Shown one piece after another: positions 1-8,026 of a DNA stretch of 22,950 nt. This stretch comes from Mageeibacillus sp. UBA5770. GTDB taxonomy: Bacteria > Bacillota_A > Clostridia > Saccharofermentanales > Saccharofermentanaceae. The notes under the pieces were generated by a model. That model was not told the DNA's origin and ran no database searches. It worked only from the letters and a program-made list of their open reading frames with translations. Numbering within the stretch: the first letter of the stretch is position 1; each line of letters begins with the position of its first letter. A program made the translations under genes and the position numbers. The DNA lies in contig DIEQ01000137.1 of NCBI GenBank assembly GCA_002418705.1, forward strand, positions 1 to 22,950, read 5' to 3'.

Positions 1-1
1 C

Positions 2-256
2 GGTGCAATGAAGGCTCTTAAAGAATACGGATACCGGATACCTGAAGATATCTCCCTTATTGGGTTTGATGATCTGCCATTCTGTGAAATAACTTCACCA
101 AAGCTGACCACAATCCGCACAGTAAAAAGAGAAGTTGGCCAGACGGCTGTGGAAAAAATATTGGATATGGTAAAAAATGGGGATCATATTAAAACAAAAG
201 TCGAATTTTCAACGACTTTTATAGAGAGGGACAGTGTTAGAGAATTGGATCACTGA
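2..256 (+). CDS. LacI-family transcriptional regulator, C-terminal fragment
   Basis: This is the last roughly 84 codons of a gene that enters from the left edge; the reading frame is open to the first base, so the true start and the N-terminal helix-turn-helix lie outside. The visible part matches the end of the LacI/GalR effector-binding domain: an IPEDISLIGFDD block, the conserved core strand of these proteins, then LTTIRTVKREVGQTAVEKI, the usual final helix, and a closing strand with FIERDSV. Family members bind an operator and release it on sugar binding. The gene converges on the polyphosphate kinase gene, so nothing here reveals its target. The family is clear; the ligand is unknown. 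Confidence 0.85.
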   Translation, partial: GAMKALKEYGYRIPEDISLIGFDDLPFCEITSPKLTTIRTVKREVGQTAVEKILDMVKNGDHIKTKVEFSTTFIERDSVRELDH

Positions 257-297
257 AGAATACACAATTTAATAAGCTTAACATAATGATCTGCAAC

Positions 298-337
298 AAA
301 AAAAAGTTATCCTCCTTTAATCAAAGAATAACTTTTT
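298..337 (-). terminator. Bidirectional intrinsic terminator between LacI-type and ppk2 genes
   Basis: A perfect 10-bp inverted repeat, AAAAAGTTAT (301-310) with its complement at 328-337, encloses a 17-base loop. On the minus strand the second arm runs into eight consecutive T (A298-A305 on the plus strand), which suits the end of the ppk2 transcript. On the plus strand the arm ends in five T, so it may also stop the LacI-family transcript. The stem is AT-rich and therefore only moderately stable. Confidence 0.6.
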
Positions 338-408
338 GATTCATATTCAAAATACCCATGGTTTGAACAAATATGTTAGGTGGAACTGGCGAATCCATAC
401 AGGGTAAT

Positions 409-1341
409 TCAGACTTTTCCTCCATAGAGTTCAGGAATAAATGTCTGGTCTGTTATAGGCGGACGGACATAGCCGGTATCTTTCTGTCTCGCAGGAAGTA
501 CAAGCGGTTCAGGTGTCAGGTCCTCATACGGAATCAGACTCAGCAAGTGGGTGATGCAATTCAGGCGGGCGTGCTTCTTGATATCCGCATTGACAACATA
601 CCACGGTGACTGTTTGGTATCCGTATAGGCAAACATATCATCTTTGGCTTTGGAATAATCCAGCCATCGTTTTCTGGATTCCAAATCCATCGGGCTAAGT
701 TTCCAGCGTTTGGTCGGATCGTTTATTCTTCCCTGAAAACGCTTTTCCTGTTCCTCATCGGATACGGAGAACCAGTATTTGATGAGGATAATACCGGAAC
801 GGATGAGCATTTTTTCAAATTCCGGACAGGAACGAAGAAACTCCTGGTATTCTTCATCGTTGCAGAAACACATGACTCGTTCGACGCCTCCGCGATTATA
901 CCAGCTGCGGTCAAATAACACGATTTCTCCTGCCGAAGGAAGCCTGGCTACATACCGCTGAAAATACCACTGCGTATTCTCCTTAACTGTTGGTGCTGCC
1001 AGAGCTTCAACGCGGCATATTCTGGGGTTAAGGGCTTCGGTTATTCGCTTGATAACGCTGCCCTTGCCGGCCGCATCGCGGCCTTCGAATATGACCACTA
1101 CCTTCAGTCCTTTGTACTTGACCCATTCCTGGAGCTTCACCAGTTCGAGCTGAAGCCGGGCAAGCTCCTTTTCATAATATTTGTTTGTGATGCAGGGGAC
1201 TTTTCTGCCGTGCAGATCGATTATTTGATAACGCTCGTCAGCTGTTTGGGGTTTATCTTTTTTTGTGTCGCTGCTTTTCGGGTTAACTTCGAGATTTTGG
1301 GGAGCGGAATTACTTTTTGTTTCATTTTTTTTGTTACTCAT
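409..1341 (-). CDS. ppk2: Polyphosphate kinase 2 (PPK2) family protein
   Basis: PPK2 enzymes transfer phosphate between inorganic polyphosphate and nucleotides, typically making nucleoside di- or triphosphates from polyphosphate in the cytoplasm. The 310-residue protein has a P-loop GRDAAGKG (87-94), the Walker B/lid signature DRSWYNRGGVE (144-154), and the basic RWKLSPMDLESRKRW segment near the end of the core. The first 40 or so residues are Lys/Asn/Ser-rich and look disordered. I chose the ATG at 1341 because AGGAG lies 10 bases upstream; an in-frame TTG at 1362 has no such site. Length and motifs fit single-domain PPK2. The nucleotide preference (ADP, GDP or AMP) cannot be read from the motifs alone. 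Confidence 0.93.
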   Translation of the reverse strand: MSNKKNETKSNSAPQNLEVNPKSSDTKKDKPQTADERYQIIDLHGRKVPCITNKYYEKELARLQLELVKLQEWVKYKGLKVVVIFEGRDAAGKGSVIKRITEALNPRICRVEALAAPTVKENTQWYFQRYVARLPSAGEIVLFDRSWYNRGGVERVMCFCNDEEYQEFLRSCPEFEKMLIRSGIILIKYWFSVSDEEQEKRFQGRINDPTKRWKLSPMDLESRKRWLDYSKAKDDMFAYTDTKQSPWYVVNADIKKHARLNCITHLLSLIPYEDLTPEPLVLPARQKDTGYVRPPITDQTFIPELYGGKV

Positions 1342-1390
1342 AAGCCACCATCTCCTAACCAATATTGCATTCGAATACCAACATGTAAAA

Positions 1391-1418
1391 TTGTAAGTAA
1401 AAACAGATTAAATATATT
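1391..1418 (+). promoter_or_regulatory. Candidate sigma-A promoter of the acetate transporter gene
   Basis: TTGTAA (1391-1396) and TATATT (1413-1418) are separated by 16 bases and lie about 67 bases before the transporter ATG, in the AT-rich intergenic region shared with the divergent ppk2 gene. Four of six and five of six positions match the -35 and -10 consensus. In such AT-rich sequence chance matches are common. Confidence 0.4.
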
Positions 1419-1485
1419 TTACCATATACGCAAAGCAAATATCATGATAGAATTTGCAGGTTAAAATTCATATCGGGAGGACTCT

Positions 1486-2049
1486 ATGGCTACTGAAAAA
1501 AACGAAAATGTCATCGCGAACCCATCACCTTTAGGTCTGCTGGGATTTGGTATGACAACACTTCTTCTTAACCTGCATAACGCTTCCTTCATTCCTCTTT
1601 CTGCAGTCATTCTGGCCATGGGATTATGTCTCGGCGGAGCTGCACAGATCATTGCAGGAATAATGGAATTCAAGAAAAACAACACTTTTGGCGCGACGGC
1701 TTTCACAGCCTATGGCTTCTTCTGGTGGTCCCTGGTAGCAATATGGGTGAACCCGTTTACCGGAATTGCCAAAGCAGATGAAACAAGCATGGGATTCTAT
1801 CTGCTTATCTGGGGAATCTTCACGGCATTTATGTTTATCGGCACACTTAAGCACAACCGTGCAACCCAGGTTGTTTTCCTTACACTTACAGTCTTGTTTG
1901 TCTTGCTTGCAATATCAGATTTTACTGGAAATGCATCTGTTAAGACAGCTGCCGGTTGGGTTGGAATTGTCTGCGGCGCATCCGCCATGTATAACAGTCT
2001 TGCACAGATTGTAAACAATGAGTTTGGCAGGAAAGTTCTTCCCCTGTAA
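1486..2049 (+). CDS. satP: GPR1/FUN34/YaaH (SatP)-family acetate transporter
   Basis: Members of this family carry acetate, and in some cases succinate, across the cytoplasmic membrane. The 187-residue protein opens with NPSPLGL (12-18), the family signature that precedes the first membrane helix, and then shows about six hydrophobic segments, including the FFWWSLVAIW stretch conserved in the family. A GGGAGG ribosome site lies seven bases before the ATG. The gene is divergent from ppk2 with a 144-base gap and converges on the acetyltransferase gene. In a fermenting anaerobe it could work in acetate export or uptake; the sequence does not decide which. Confidence 0.92.
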   Translation: MATEKNENVIANPSPLGLLGFGMTTLLLNLHNASFIPLSAVILAMGLCLGGAAQIIAGIMEFKKNNTFGATAFTAYGFFWWSLVAIWVNPFTGIAKADETSMGFYLLIWGIFTAFMFIGTLKHNRATQVVFLTLTVLFVLLAISDFTGNASVKTAAGWVGIVCGASAMYNSLAQIVNNEFGRKVLPL

Positions 2050-2077
2050 GGATCCCGGAGACGGCTCGTATTTTAAG

Positions 2078-2121
2078 ATGCCCTTTTGTTGCAGATGTCA
2101 TAAAATGCGATAAAAGGGCAT
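2078..2121. repeat. Inverted repeat spanning the 3' end of the GNAT gene
   Basis: ATGCCCTTTT (2078-2087) is the exact reverse complement of 2112-2121, with 24 bases between. The right arm lies inside the last codons of the convergent acetyltransferase gene and the left arm lies after the acetate transporter. No T-run follows on either strand, so it is not a classical intrinsic terminator, but it could form a 3' stem in both transcripts. Confidence 0.5.
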
Positions 2122-2577
2122 TATGTCTTCATAGGTATTGTCTTTTAGTAAAAATCCGCCGGGTATTGTCCCTAATTGGACAAATCCCAATTTTCTGTAA
2201 AGTGCGATTGCACTGGTGTTTGTACTTACGACGGCGTTGAACTGCAGGATTTTGAATCCGAGGTTCTTAGCCTGCACTAACGAATCGGACACTAATTTCT
2301 CACCGATACCGCGTCCTCTGGCGCTTGAGGTTACTGCATAACTGGAGTTGGCAATATGTCCGCATCTGCCGACATTATTCGGATGAAGGATATATAGACC
2401 CCATATTATTGCATCTTCTTCTGCAACCGCAGTATAACTCTGTGAACCGAAAAATTCTCCGGCCTGTTCCGTACTTAGTGTCTCCATCTGCGGAAACGCA
2501 ATTCCATCGGCTACAACCTGATTCCATATTTCTGCCATGGCCGGCAGATCATTATGCCTATATTCCCGTATGATCAC
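2098..2577 (-). CDS. GNAT-family N-acetyltransferase
   Basis: The 159-residue protein has the fold markers of GCN5-related acetyltransferases, which move an acetyl group from acetyl-CoA to an amine. The acetyl-CoA pyrophosphate loop is SSARGRGIGEKL (84-95), matching R/Q-x-x-G-x-G/A, and the C-terminal ALYRKLGF (125-132) is the usual motif B helix. It begins with GTG at 2577; AGGAG (2587-2591 on the opposite strand) lies nine bases ahead and supports this start. A promoter is visible upstream. The acceptor substrate is not predictable; general amine, antibiotic and peptide acetylases share this scaffold. Confidence 0.88.
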   Translation of the reverse strand: MIIREYRHNDLPAMAEIWNQVVADGIAFPQMETLSTEQAGEFFGSQSYTAVAEEDAIIWGLYILHPNNVGRCGHIANSSYAVTSSARGRGIGEKLVSDSLVQAKNLGFKILQFNAVVSTNTSAIALYRKLGFVQLGTIPGGFLLKDNTYEDIMPFYRIL

Positions 2578-2621
2578 TAAAATACACTCCTAAACAATTC
2601 AAAATAAGGACATATAAAAGT

Positions 2622-2650
2622 ACTATACATCTTCTCCTCTTTCCATGCAA
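2622..2650 (-). promoter_or_regulatory. Candidate promoter of the GNAT gene
   Basis: On the minus strand TTGCAT (2645-2650) and TATAGT (2622-2627) are 17 bases apart and about 45 bases ahead of the GTG start. The -10 matches five of six consensus positions, the -35 three of six, and the spacing is optimal. Confidence 0.45.
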
Positions 2651-2691
2651 AATAATTTGCCAGAAGCAGCGAGTATATTTTGACTAAAGTA

Positions 2692-2725
2692 AGCCTGGAT
2701 TCGCTTTTTTAAGCAAACCCAGGCT
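2692..2725 (-). terminator. Terminator of the sugar uptake operon
   Basis: AGCCTGG (2692-2698) pairs with CCAGGCT (2719-2725), and the stem continues inward with two mismatches to GCTT/AAGC around a four-base loop. It lies 40 bases after the mutarotase stop codon. The tail on the minus strand is AT-rich but lacks a long T-run, so the stop may be partial. Confidence 0.6.
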
Positions 2726-2765
2726 CATTAAAGACAAAAATAAATATCCGGAATTTATGAGCGCT

Positions 2766-3089
2766 TTAATCCTGATGAAATACAGATTCCATACCGGCCC
2801 ACCACTCACTTTCACCACGGTCAGCCAGAGGTTCGTGGCATGGCTTGCATACATCCCACCACTCCAGGGTCTTCGGATCAGCAGCCATTTTGGCCATGTC
2901 AGCAGCAAAGTCTTCACCAATATACTCATAATAGGCAAACAGATAGTCGCCCCTATGGAAAATTGAGTAATTTCGAATATTGCAGGCTTCGATCATGGCC
3001 GTTACTTCAGGCCATGGATTCGCATGGTAAGCTTTGTATTCTTCAAGTTTCTCCGGGCGTACTTTGATCATTTCACCGATTCTTCTCAT
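2766..3089 (-). CDS. RhaM-type L-rhamnose mutarotase family protein
   Basis: RhaM-type mutarotases interconvert the alpha and beta anomers of L-rhamnose or a similar sugar so that the next enzyme gets its preferred form. The 107-residue length is typical. Recognisable blocks are the N-terminal basic strand MRRIGEMIKVRPEKLEEYK, the HANPWPEV segment (23-30; the His and the PWPE match the family HxxIWPE), NYSIFHRGDYLFAYYEY, and the C-terminal EWW followed by MESVFHQD. AGGAGG lies eight bases before the ATG. It is the last gene of the operon, 20 bases after the URO-D-like gene. No rhamnose isomerase or kinase is encoded here, so the actual sugar remains open. Confidence 0.87.
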   Translation of the reverse strand: MRRIGEMIKVRPEKLEEYKAYHANPWPEVTAMIEACNIRNYSIFHRGDYLFAYYEYIGEDFAADMAKMAADPKTLEWWDVCKPCHEPLADRGESEWWAGMESVFHQD

Positions 3090-3109
3090 GTTTCCCGCCT
3101 CCTTGCCCG

Positions 3110-4147
3110 TCAGTACAGCCGTGTCGCTTCATCAAACAGCGCTTTGATATTCGCCGGCGGGACATCAGGCATAATTGCCTCATGGCTTGGGGAAATAATC
3201 AATCCTGTCGGGAAATACTCACGCAGTTCATGCACCTTGTTCTTTACATCTTCTGGAGATCCGTGGACCAGAAGATCCTGCGTATCAACTCCGCCGCAGA
3301 ATGAGACCTGCCTGTCAAAGCGAGCCTTAAGTAAATCAGGCTGCATGCCTTCAGCCAGCGCCTGGATCGGGTGGATGACATCAACGCCGGCCGCAATGAG
3401 ATCAGGAATTGCCTCGGCGATCGAGCCGCAGGAATGATATATGACTTTCAGACCGTAGCTGTGTGCCTGCTCAACCAGCCTCTTACAGCCGGGAATGATG
3501 AACTTTCTGATCATATCAGGGGAGAGCATAAGACCGCGCTGCGTACCCATATCATTGCCGATCAGAACAGCATGCAGCTTGCCCCTGGTTGCCTCATAAA
3601 AGATCTTATTAGCCTTCAGATAAAATTCGACAATCTTCTGGTCGACCGCTTCGTAAAGCTCCGGATTTGCAATCATGTTCATCAGGGCTGTCTCCATGCC
3701 AAACGATGCGCATGTATCCTGAAAATGTGCGGACCACAGCATACCGAGCACGACTTTATCTGAGGGAGCTTCGTCTGCCAGTCTTCTGCACTCTTCTACA
3801 TCAATATATTCAGCCGGTTCGGGCCATTCGAAGAAGTCCAGATCCTCAAGTTCTTCAGCATCCTTGAAGCATCCGTCAGAAGTCAGGGTGCGTTCATGCT
3901 CGCTTACAGCACCTTCCCCATACCAGTCGAATGCAGCATAGATGGCTTTGGCAGAAGGAGACTGATACGGTAGTTCGACAGAATAAAAATCATCACCGAC
4001 AGCCAGCTTCAGTTCATGCATATTCTTAACACCATAGTGTTCAAACAGTGCAGGCTGGGCATAGATGTCGGGCATCCCGAGCCAGGCTGCCGGGCGGTCT
4101 ACCGGATGTCTCTCAACGGTTGCATAAAAACGTTCGATGCTATTCAT
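3110..4147 (-). CDS. Uroporphyrinogen decarboxylase-superfamily (URO-D-like) protein
   Basis: The 345-residue protein has the URO-D/MtaA-type TIM-barrel pattern: GNDMGTQRGLM (197-207), YHSCGSI (237-243), DVIHPIQ (256-262), GGVDTQ (285-290) and a C-terminal SPSHEAIMPDVPPANI (319-334). It lacks the N-terminal FRQAGR-type substrate motif of the heme enzyme, so heme synthesis is unlikely. His238 and Cys240 match the HxC zinc ligands of corrinoid-dependent methyltransferases, but the C-terminal cysteine of those enzymes is not evident. AAGGA precedes the ATG by eight bases. Genes of this kind are often annotated beside sugar transporters in Clostridia without a proven role. Its place between permease and mutarotase suggests substrate processing. 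Confidence 0.85.
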   Translation of the reverse strand: MNSIERFYATVERHPVDRPAAWLGMPDIYAQPALFEHYGVKNMHELKLAVGDDFYSVELPYQSPSAKAIYAAFDWYGEGAVSEHERTLTSDGCFKDAEELEDLDFFEWPEPAEYIDVEECRRLADEAPSDKVVLGMLWSAHFQDTCASFGMETALMNMIANPELYEAVDQKIVEFYLKANKIFYEATRGKLHAVLIGNDMGTQRGLMLSPDMIRKFIIPGCKRLVEQAHSYGLKVIYHSCGSIAEAIPDLIAAGVDVIHPIQALAEGMQPDLLKARFDRQVSFCGGVDTQDLLVHGSPEDVKNKVHELREYFPTGLIISPSHEAIMPDVPPANIKALFDEATRLY

Positions 4148-4211
4148 AACTTTGTTCCTTTCATATAAGCACGCAAAGGATTTCCAGTGCTCTTATCTGC
4201 CCGTAAAAGGG

Positions 4212-5162
4212 TTATTCTTTACTTCTCTTCTGGATGCTGTTCAAAATAACGGCGAGGAAAATGACAAGACCTTTTACTACTGTCTGGGTATAAGGGTTAA
4301 CTCCGAGAAGTACCATGCCGTTGCTTAAGATACCGATGAAAAGAAGTCCTACAATCGTTCCTCCGAGTCCGCCTTCTCCGCCCATCATGTTCGTTCCGCC
4401 GATTATGGCGCCGGCAATCGTATCCATTTCCCAGCCGCTGGCACATGTCGGGTCGCCGGAGCGTACCTTTGCTGTCAGCAGGACACCTGCAACACCGCAA
4501 AGAACAGAAGATATAACGAACACCAGCGTCTTTACTTTTTCAATATTAATACCTGACAGTCTTGCTGATTCCTGGTTGCCGCCAACAGCATAAACGGATC
4601 TTCCAAAAGCTGTATACTTCATGATGTAGATAAAGACAGCGTAGAAAATCACCATGTAAATGACAAGGTAGGGCACAGGTCCGATAGAACCTGATGCAAT
4701 TTTACCGAATGAATCAGGAAGTCCGGCAACCGGGTATCCTCCGGTCAGCGTCTGGGCAAGTCCCCGGAAAGCCTGCATAAGCGCCAATGTGACAAGGAAG
4801 GAATGGAGCTTAAGCTTTGCCGTTACACCTCCGGAAATAAGACCGAGTATACCGCTTCCGATTAATGTAAGAAGAATCGCGACCGGTATAGGAAGGCCGC
4901 TCTTCATCATCATTGCCCCGATAACGGATGCAAAAGCTACAATAGAGCCGACGCTAAGGTCAATATTACCGGTGATAATAATCATTGTCATACCGATAGC
5001 TACAATGGACTGAATGGAGATCTGTTTGACGATCGTCATCAGGTTATTTGTGGACAGGAAATTCTCATTAGCAAGTGCCAAAATAACACACATAATGACA
5101 AGCACAAAGTACATGATATATTTCATCAAGAACTGTTTGGTTTTGCTGTTTGAAGTTTTCAT
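4212..5162 (-). CDS. RbsC-type sugar ABC transporter permease
   Basis: This is the membrane subunit of a ribose/xylose/galactose-type (CUT2) ABC importer. The 316-residue protein begins with a basic segment and a first helix (about 14-33), followed by some eight to nine further hydrophobic helices. The conserved loop GNIDLSVGSIVAF and the family motif GGTNMMGGEGGLGGT near the C-terminus identify RbsC/XylH-type permeases, which couple to the double ATPase. AGGAGG lies five bases before the ATG, and the ATPase gene ends 14 bases upstream. Only one permease gene is present, so the complex would be a homodimer. The substrate cannot be derived from the sequence. Confidence 0.94.
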   Translation of the reverse strand: MKTSNSKTKQFLMKYIMYFVLVIMCVILALANENFLSTNNLMTIVKQISIQSIVAIGMTMIIITGNIDLSVGSIVAFASVIGAMMMKSGLPIPVAILLTLIGSGILGLISGGVTAKLKLHSFLVTLALMQAFRGLAQTLTGGYPVAGLPDSFGKIASGSIGPVPYLVIYMVIFYAVFIYIMKYTAFGRSVYAVGGNQESARLSGINIEKVKTLVFVISSVLCGVAGVLLTAKVRSGDPTCASGWEMDTIAGAIIGGTNMMGGEGGLGGTIVGLLFIGILSNGMVLLGVNPYTQTVVKGLVIFLAVILNSIQKRSKE

Positions 5163-5176
5163 CTTAGCCTCCTGAA

Positions 5177-6679
5177 TTATATTGCTTCTTGGGTTGTTGC
5201 ATAATGGAGCAAAAGCTCTTGTGTCAGATTCTCATTGGGCAGAATCGCGGTTAATTTTCCGGCTGCAAACACAAGAATCCGGTTTGAGACCTGCAAAACT
5301 TCCGGCAGTTCGGACGAAATCATAATGACTCCGATTCCCTGCGAAGCCAGGGTATTAATAAGGGCATATATCTGGTTTTTTGAACCGACATCGATGCCTC
5401 TTGTAGGTTCATCCATGATCAGAATCTTAGGATTTGTAGCAAGCCATTTGGCAATAACCACCTTCTGCTGATTCCCACCGCTCAAATCCCTGGCAGCCTG
5501 GCGCCCGTTTCTGCACTTGATGGAGAGCGACTTAATATATCCGTCAGTAATCTCCTCTTCTCTTCGTGTGTTGAGCCGGCCTTTGTTCATCAGCTGATTA
5601 AGAATCGTCATACCAACGTTTGTATGAAGATCCATATTCAAAATAAGACCCTCTTCCTTGCGATCCTCCGTTACAAAGCCGATACCGGCCCGTTTGGCAT
5701 CGATAGGATTATTGATCTTTACTTCCTGCCCGTTTATATAAACCTCACCGGAATCCTTCGGATCTGCACCGAACAGCGCCCTGACAAACTCTGTTCTGCC
5801 TGCGCCGGCCAGTCCGGCAATTCCAAGGATTTCACCTTTGTGAAGCGTAAAATTGACATTTTGGAATTTATTCTCAGAGCAGAAATTTTTCACCTCAAGA
5901 AGGACATCCTTCGATACAAAATCTGCTTTTTCGGTGTCGATGACACACATGCCAACCATATTCTCGATGAGAACTTTTTTGGGGGCATCTTCAATATCCA
6001 GAGTAAGAATGTATTGTCCGTCGCGAAATACAGAAACCCTGTCGCAGATGATCGGGAGTTCTTCCAGTCGATGCGATACATAGAGAATACTGATTCCCTT
6101 TTCACGTAATCCCTTGATTACCTTGAACATGTTATCAATTTCATGGTCAGACAGGGACGCGGTGGGCTCATCCATAATGAGTAGTTTGATTTCATTAGAG
6201 AGCGCTTTGGCAATTTCAACCATTTGCTTCTGGGCGACACTCAGCTGTCCGATCATCGTTTCCGGACTGATATCGACTTCAAGGAGATCGAGGATTTTTT
6301 TGGCTTCAGAATTGATGGTCTTCCAGTCAATTCTCTGAATCGGCCCGATGTTTTTTTTGATGAGCTTACCCATGAAGATATTCTCGGCGACGGTCAGTGT
6401 GTTAATCAGGCTGAATTCCTGATATACGGCGCTTATGCCGAGCTTTCGGGCCTCGTGTGTGGATTTGATATGAACCTCTTTGCCGTCGAGAAATACCGAT
6501 CCCTCATCTTTGCTGTAAGCTCCGGCGATGATTTTTATCAGTGTGCTCTTTCCGGCGCCGTTCGCGCCAACCAAAGCATGAATCTCACCCTTCCTGACCT
6601 CAAGCCGGGCATGGTCCAATGCGACTGTGCCTGAAAACCGTTTTGTTATTCCTTCTGCCTTTAAAATAATGTCGGACAC
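5177..6679 (-). CDS. RbsA-type sugar ABC transporter ATP-binding protein (two ATPase domains)
   Basis: The protein powers CUT2 sugar import from the cytoplasmic face. It contains two fused ATPase domains: the first with GANGAGKST (38-46), signature LSVAQKQ and Walker B LLIMDEPTASL; the second with a degenerate P-loop GLAGAGRTE, signature LSGGNQQK and Walker B ILIMDEPTRGID. Such asymmetry is normal for RbsA/MglA/XylG. I place the start at the GTG at 6679 because AAGGTG lies six bases before it and the resulting 500 residues match the family length; in-frame ATGs at 6694 and 6730 are alternatives with weaker ribosome sites. It follows the second binding-protein gene across a strong stem-loop. 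Confidence 0.93.
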   Translation of the reverse strand: MSDIILKAEGITKRFSGTVALDHARLEVRKGEIHALVGANGAGKSTLIKIIAGAYSKDEGSVFLDGKEVHIKSTHEARKLGISAVYQEFSLINTLTVAENIFMGKLIKKNIGPIQRIDWKTINSEAKKILDLLEVDISPETMIGQLSVAQKQMVEIAKALSNEIKLLIMDEPTASLSDHEIDNMFKVIKGLREKGISILYVSHRLEELPIICDRVSVFRDGQYILTLDIEDAPKKVLIENMVGMCVIDTEKADFVSKDVLLEVKNFCSENKFQNVNFTLHKGEILGIAGLAGAGRTEFVRALFGADPKDSGEVYINGQEVKINNPIDAKRAGIGFVTEDRKEEGLILNMDLHTNVGMTILNQLMNKGRLNTRREEEITDGYIKSLSIKCRNGRQAARDLSGGNQQKVVIAKWLATNPKILIMDEPTRGIDVGSKNQIYALINTLASQGIGVIMISSELPEVLQVSNRILVFAAGKLTAILPNENLTQELLLHYATTQEAI

Positions 6680-6768
6680 TTGTCTCACCTTCATTTCACT
6701 TATTTTGGATTCAATTCTGTGCAGCGGCATGCTGACCTGAGTATCACGAAATTGTCCTCAATTGACAT

Positions 6769-6802
6769 GTAAGGTGTCCCGCAGGATTGCAGGGCACCTT
6801 AC
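6769..6802 (-). promoter_or_regulatory. Intercistronic stem-loop between binding-protein and ATPase genes
   Basis: GTAAGGTG-T-CCC (6769-6780) pairs with GGGCACCTTAC (6792-6802) around an 11-base loop, giving 11 pairs with one bulged base. No T-run follows on the minus strand. Such hairpins after a binding-protein gene commonly stabilise the upstream message or cause partial termination, so that binding protein exceeds membrane subunits. It lies between 6803-6854 and the ATPase start; nothing else is visible in this gap. Confidence 0.6.
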
Positions 6803-6854
6803 ACACCAACACATGATCGTTACAAGAACTATGAATTGTCTGAGCAAGAGGAGG

Positions 6855-7895
6855 TTAGGAAACGAGATCCTTATGATCATCTATGTACTTCTGAATTTCG
6901 TCTGTCTTGTCTTTTGTGTATGTCTTGAGAGGTACAAGGAGTTCTTTCTCAACGGCCTCGCCCTTGGCCGCCTTTACTGCATTTGCAACGGCATTGTAGC
7001 CAATGTCATAAGGCATCTGTGTGGTAATGGCCTGAAGCTTGACGGTTTCGCTGAGCATGTCTTTGGCAAGGTCAAGGCTCATGTCAGTTCCCATAACAAT
7101 GATTTTGCTGTTGTCGGCATTCTGCAGAGCTGCGACGCAGCCGAGAAGTGAAGTCTGATTCCATGCCCAGATCATATCAATGTCAGGATTTGCGGTAAGA
7201 ATCTGCTCTGTAATGTCAAGGCCTTCTTCCTGAAGTTCGGCGTCCTGTGCTGCAACTGTCTCGAGGCCGGGAACATCTTTGATAGCATCTTTAAAGCCAT
7301 TGCATCTTTCGACACCGACTTCATAGCTGCTGTTTGTCAGAAGGGCAATTTTGCAGCCATCGGGGAAATTGTCTTTTACATACTGTGCGACATACTCGCC
7401 TGTCATTGAACCGAGATCATAGTTTGAAACTCCGACAAATCCGGATGTCTCTGTATTAACGGTCGTATTCCAGTTAATAACAGGAATACCGGCAGCTACG
7501 GAAGACTCGACTGCTGCAACGGATGCATCAGCGGACAGCGGGGAAATACAGATAGCATCAACGCCCTGTGCAACAAAAGTTGCGACGTTGTCGGACTCTT
7601 TGGATACTTCGTTGTCAGAGCTGACAATTTTTACGGTTACACCCAGATCTGTTCCGGCTGCTTCCATTCCTTTAATGACTTCAGCAAACCATTCGCCGGA
7701 TGTGTTCATAATGACAGATCCGATAACCATTTCACCGGCTGCCTCTGTTGTGGCTGCGGCTGTTGTGGCTGCGGCAGATGAATCAGCGGCTTTGGTAGCA
7801 GCAGCGGCTGTTGTGGTGGCAGCTGACGAGCTGCATCCGGTCAGAACAGAAGCAGCAAGGGCGGTACATAACAAGACACTCAGTAATTTCTTCAT
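6855..7895 (-). CDS. Periplasmic-type sugar-binding lipoprotein (RbsB family), transporter subunit
   Basis: This 346-residue substrate-binding protein of the RbsB/peripla_BP_4 family captures the sugar outside the membrane and delivers it to the permease. It has a lipoprotein signal peptide with lipobox VLTGC (cleavage before Cys21), then an Ala/Thr/Ser-rich linker to about residue 55, then the two-lobed binding domain starting at EMVIGSVIMNTSGEWF. SPLSADASVAA, VINWNTTV and DMIWAWNQTSLLGCV fit the family. I chose the ATG at 7895, which has AGGAGG seven bases upstream. It precedes the ATPase and permease genes and is the likely high-copy subunit of that importer. Confidence 0.93.
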   Translation of the reverse strand: MKKLLSVLLCTALAASVLTGCSSSAATTTAAAATKAADSSAAATTAAATTEAAGEMVIGSVIMNTSGEWFAEVIKGMEAAGTDLGVTVKIVSSDNEVSKESDNVATFVAQGVDAICISPLSADASVAAVESSVAAGIPVINWNTTVNTETSGFVGVSNYDLGSMTGEYVAQYVKDNFPDGCKIALLTNSSYEVGVERCNGFKDAIKDVPGLETVAAQDAELQEEGLDITEQILTANPDIDMIWAWNQTSLLGCVAALQNADNSKIIVMGTDMSLDLAKDMLSETVKLQAITTQMPYDIGYNAVANAVKAAKGEAVEKELLVPLKTYTKDKTDEIQKYIDDHKDLVS

Positions 7896-7944
7896 TTTCG
7901 ATCCTCCTAATGTTTGTGTGGAAGTTACGGTATAAATATAGAAA

Positions 7945-7983
7945 ATTCCGGTGAAAATAAACATTCATTATTTTCATCGGAAT
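7945..7983 (-). terminator. Terminator or attenuator between the two binding-protein genes
   Basis: A near-perfect 16-bp stem, TTCCGGTGAAAATAA at 7946-7960 with TTATTTTCATCGGAA at 7968-7982, plus one flanking pair and one mismatch, has a seven-base loop. On the minus strand it is followed by TTTTCTATA. It lies 44 bases after the stop codon of the sensor-linked binding protein and 50 bases before the start of the transporter one. It could separate the regulatory unit from the transport unit or set their ratio. Confidence 0.6.
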
Positions 7984-8026
7984 GGTCCAATTTTTCATAT
8001 TTCAAACATTAGGGTCGTTTTTTATA

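Noticed and set aside
3110..4147. Heme-pathway uroporphyrinogen decarboxylase (HemE)
   Set aside because: The diagnostic N-terminal substrate motif is missing and no heme gene is nearby.
7735..7830. Short GC-rich repeats of Ala/Thr codons in the binding-protein gene
   Set aside because: They encode the usual low-complexity linker after a lipobox, not a mobile or regulatory repeat.
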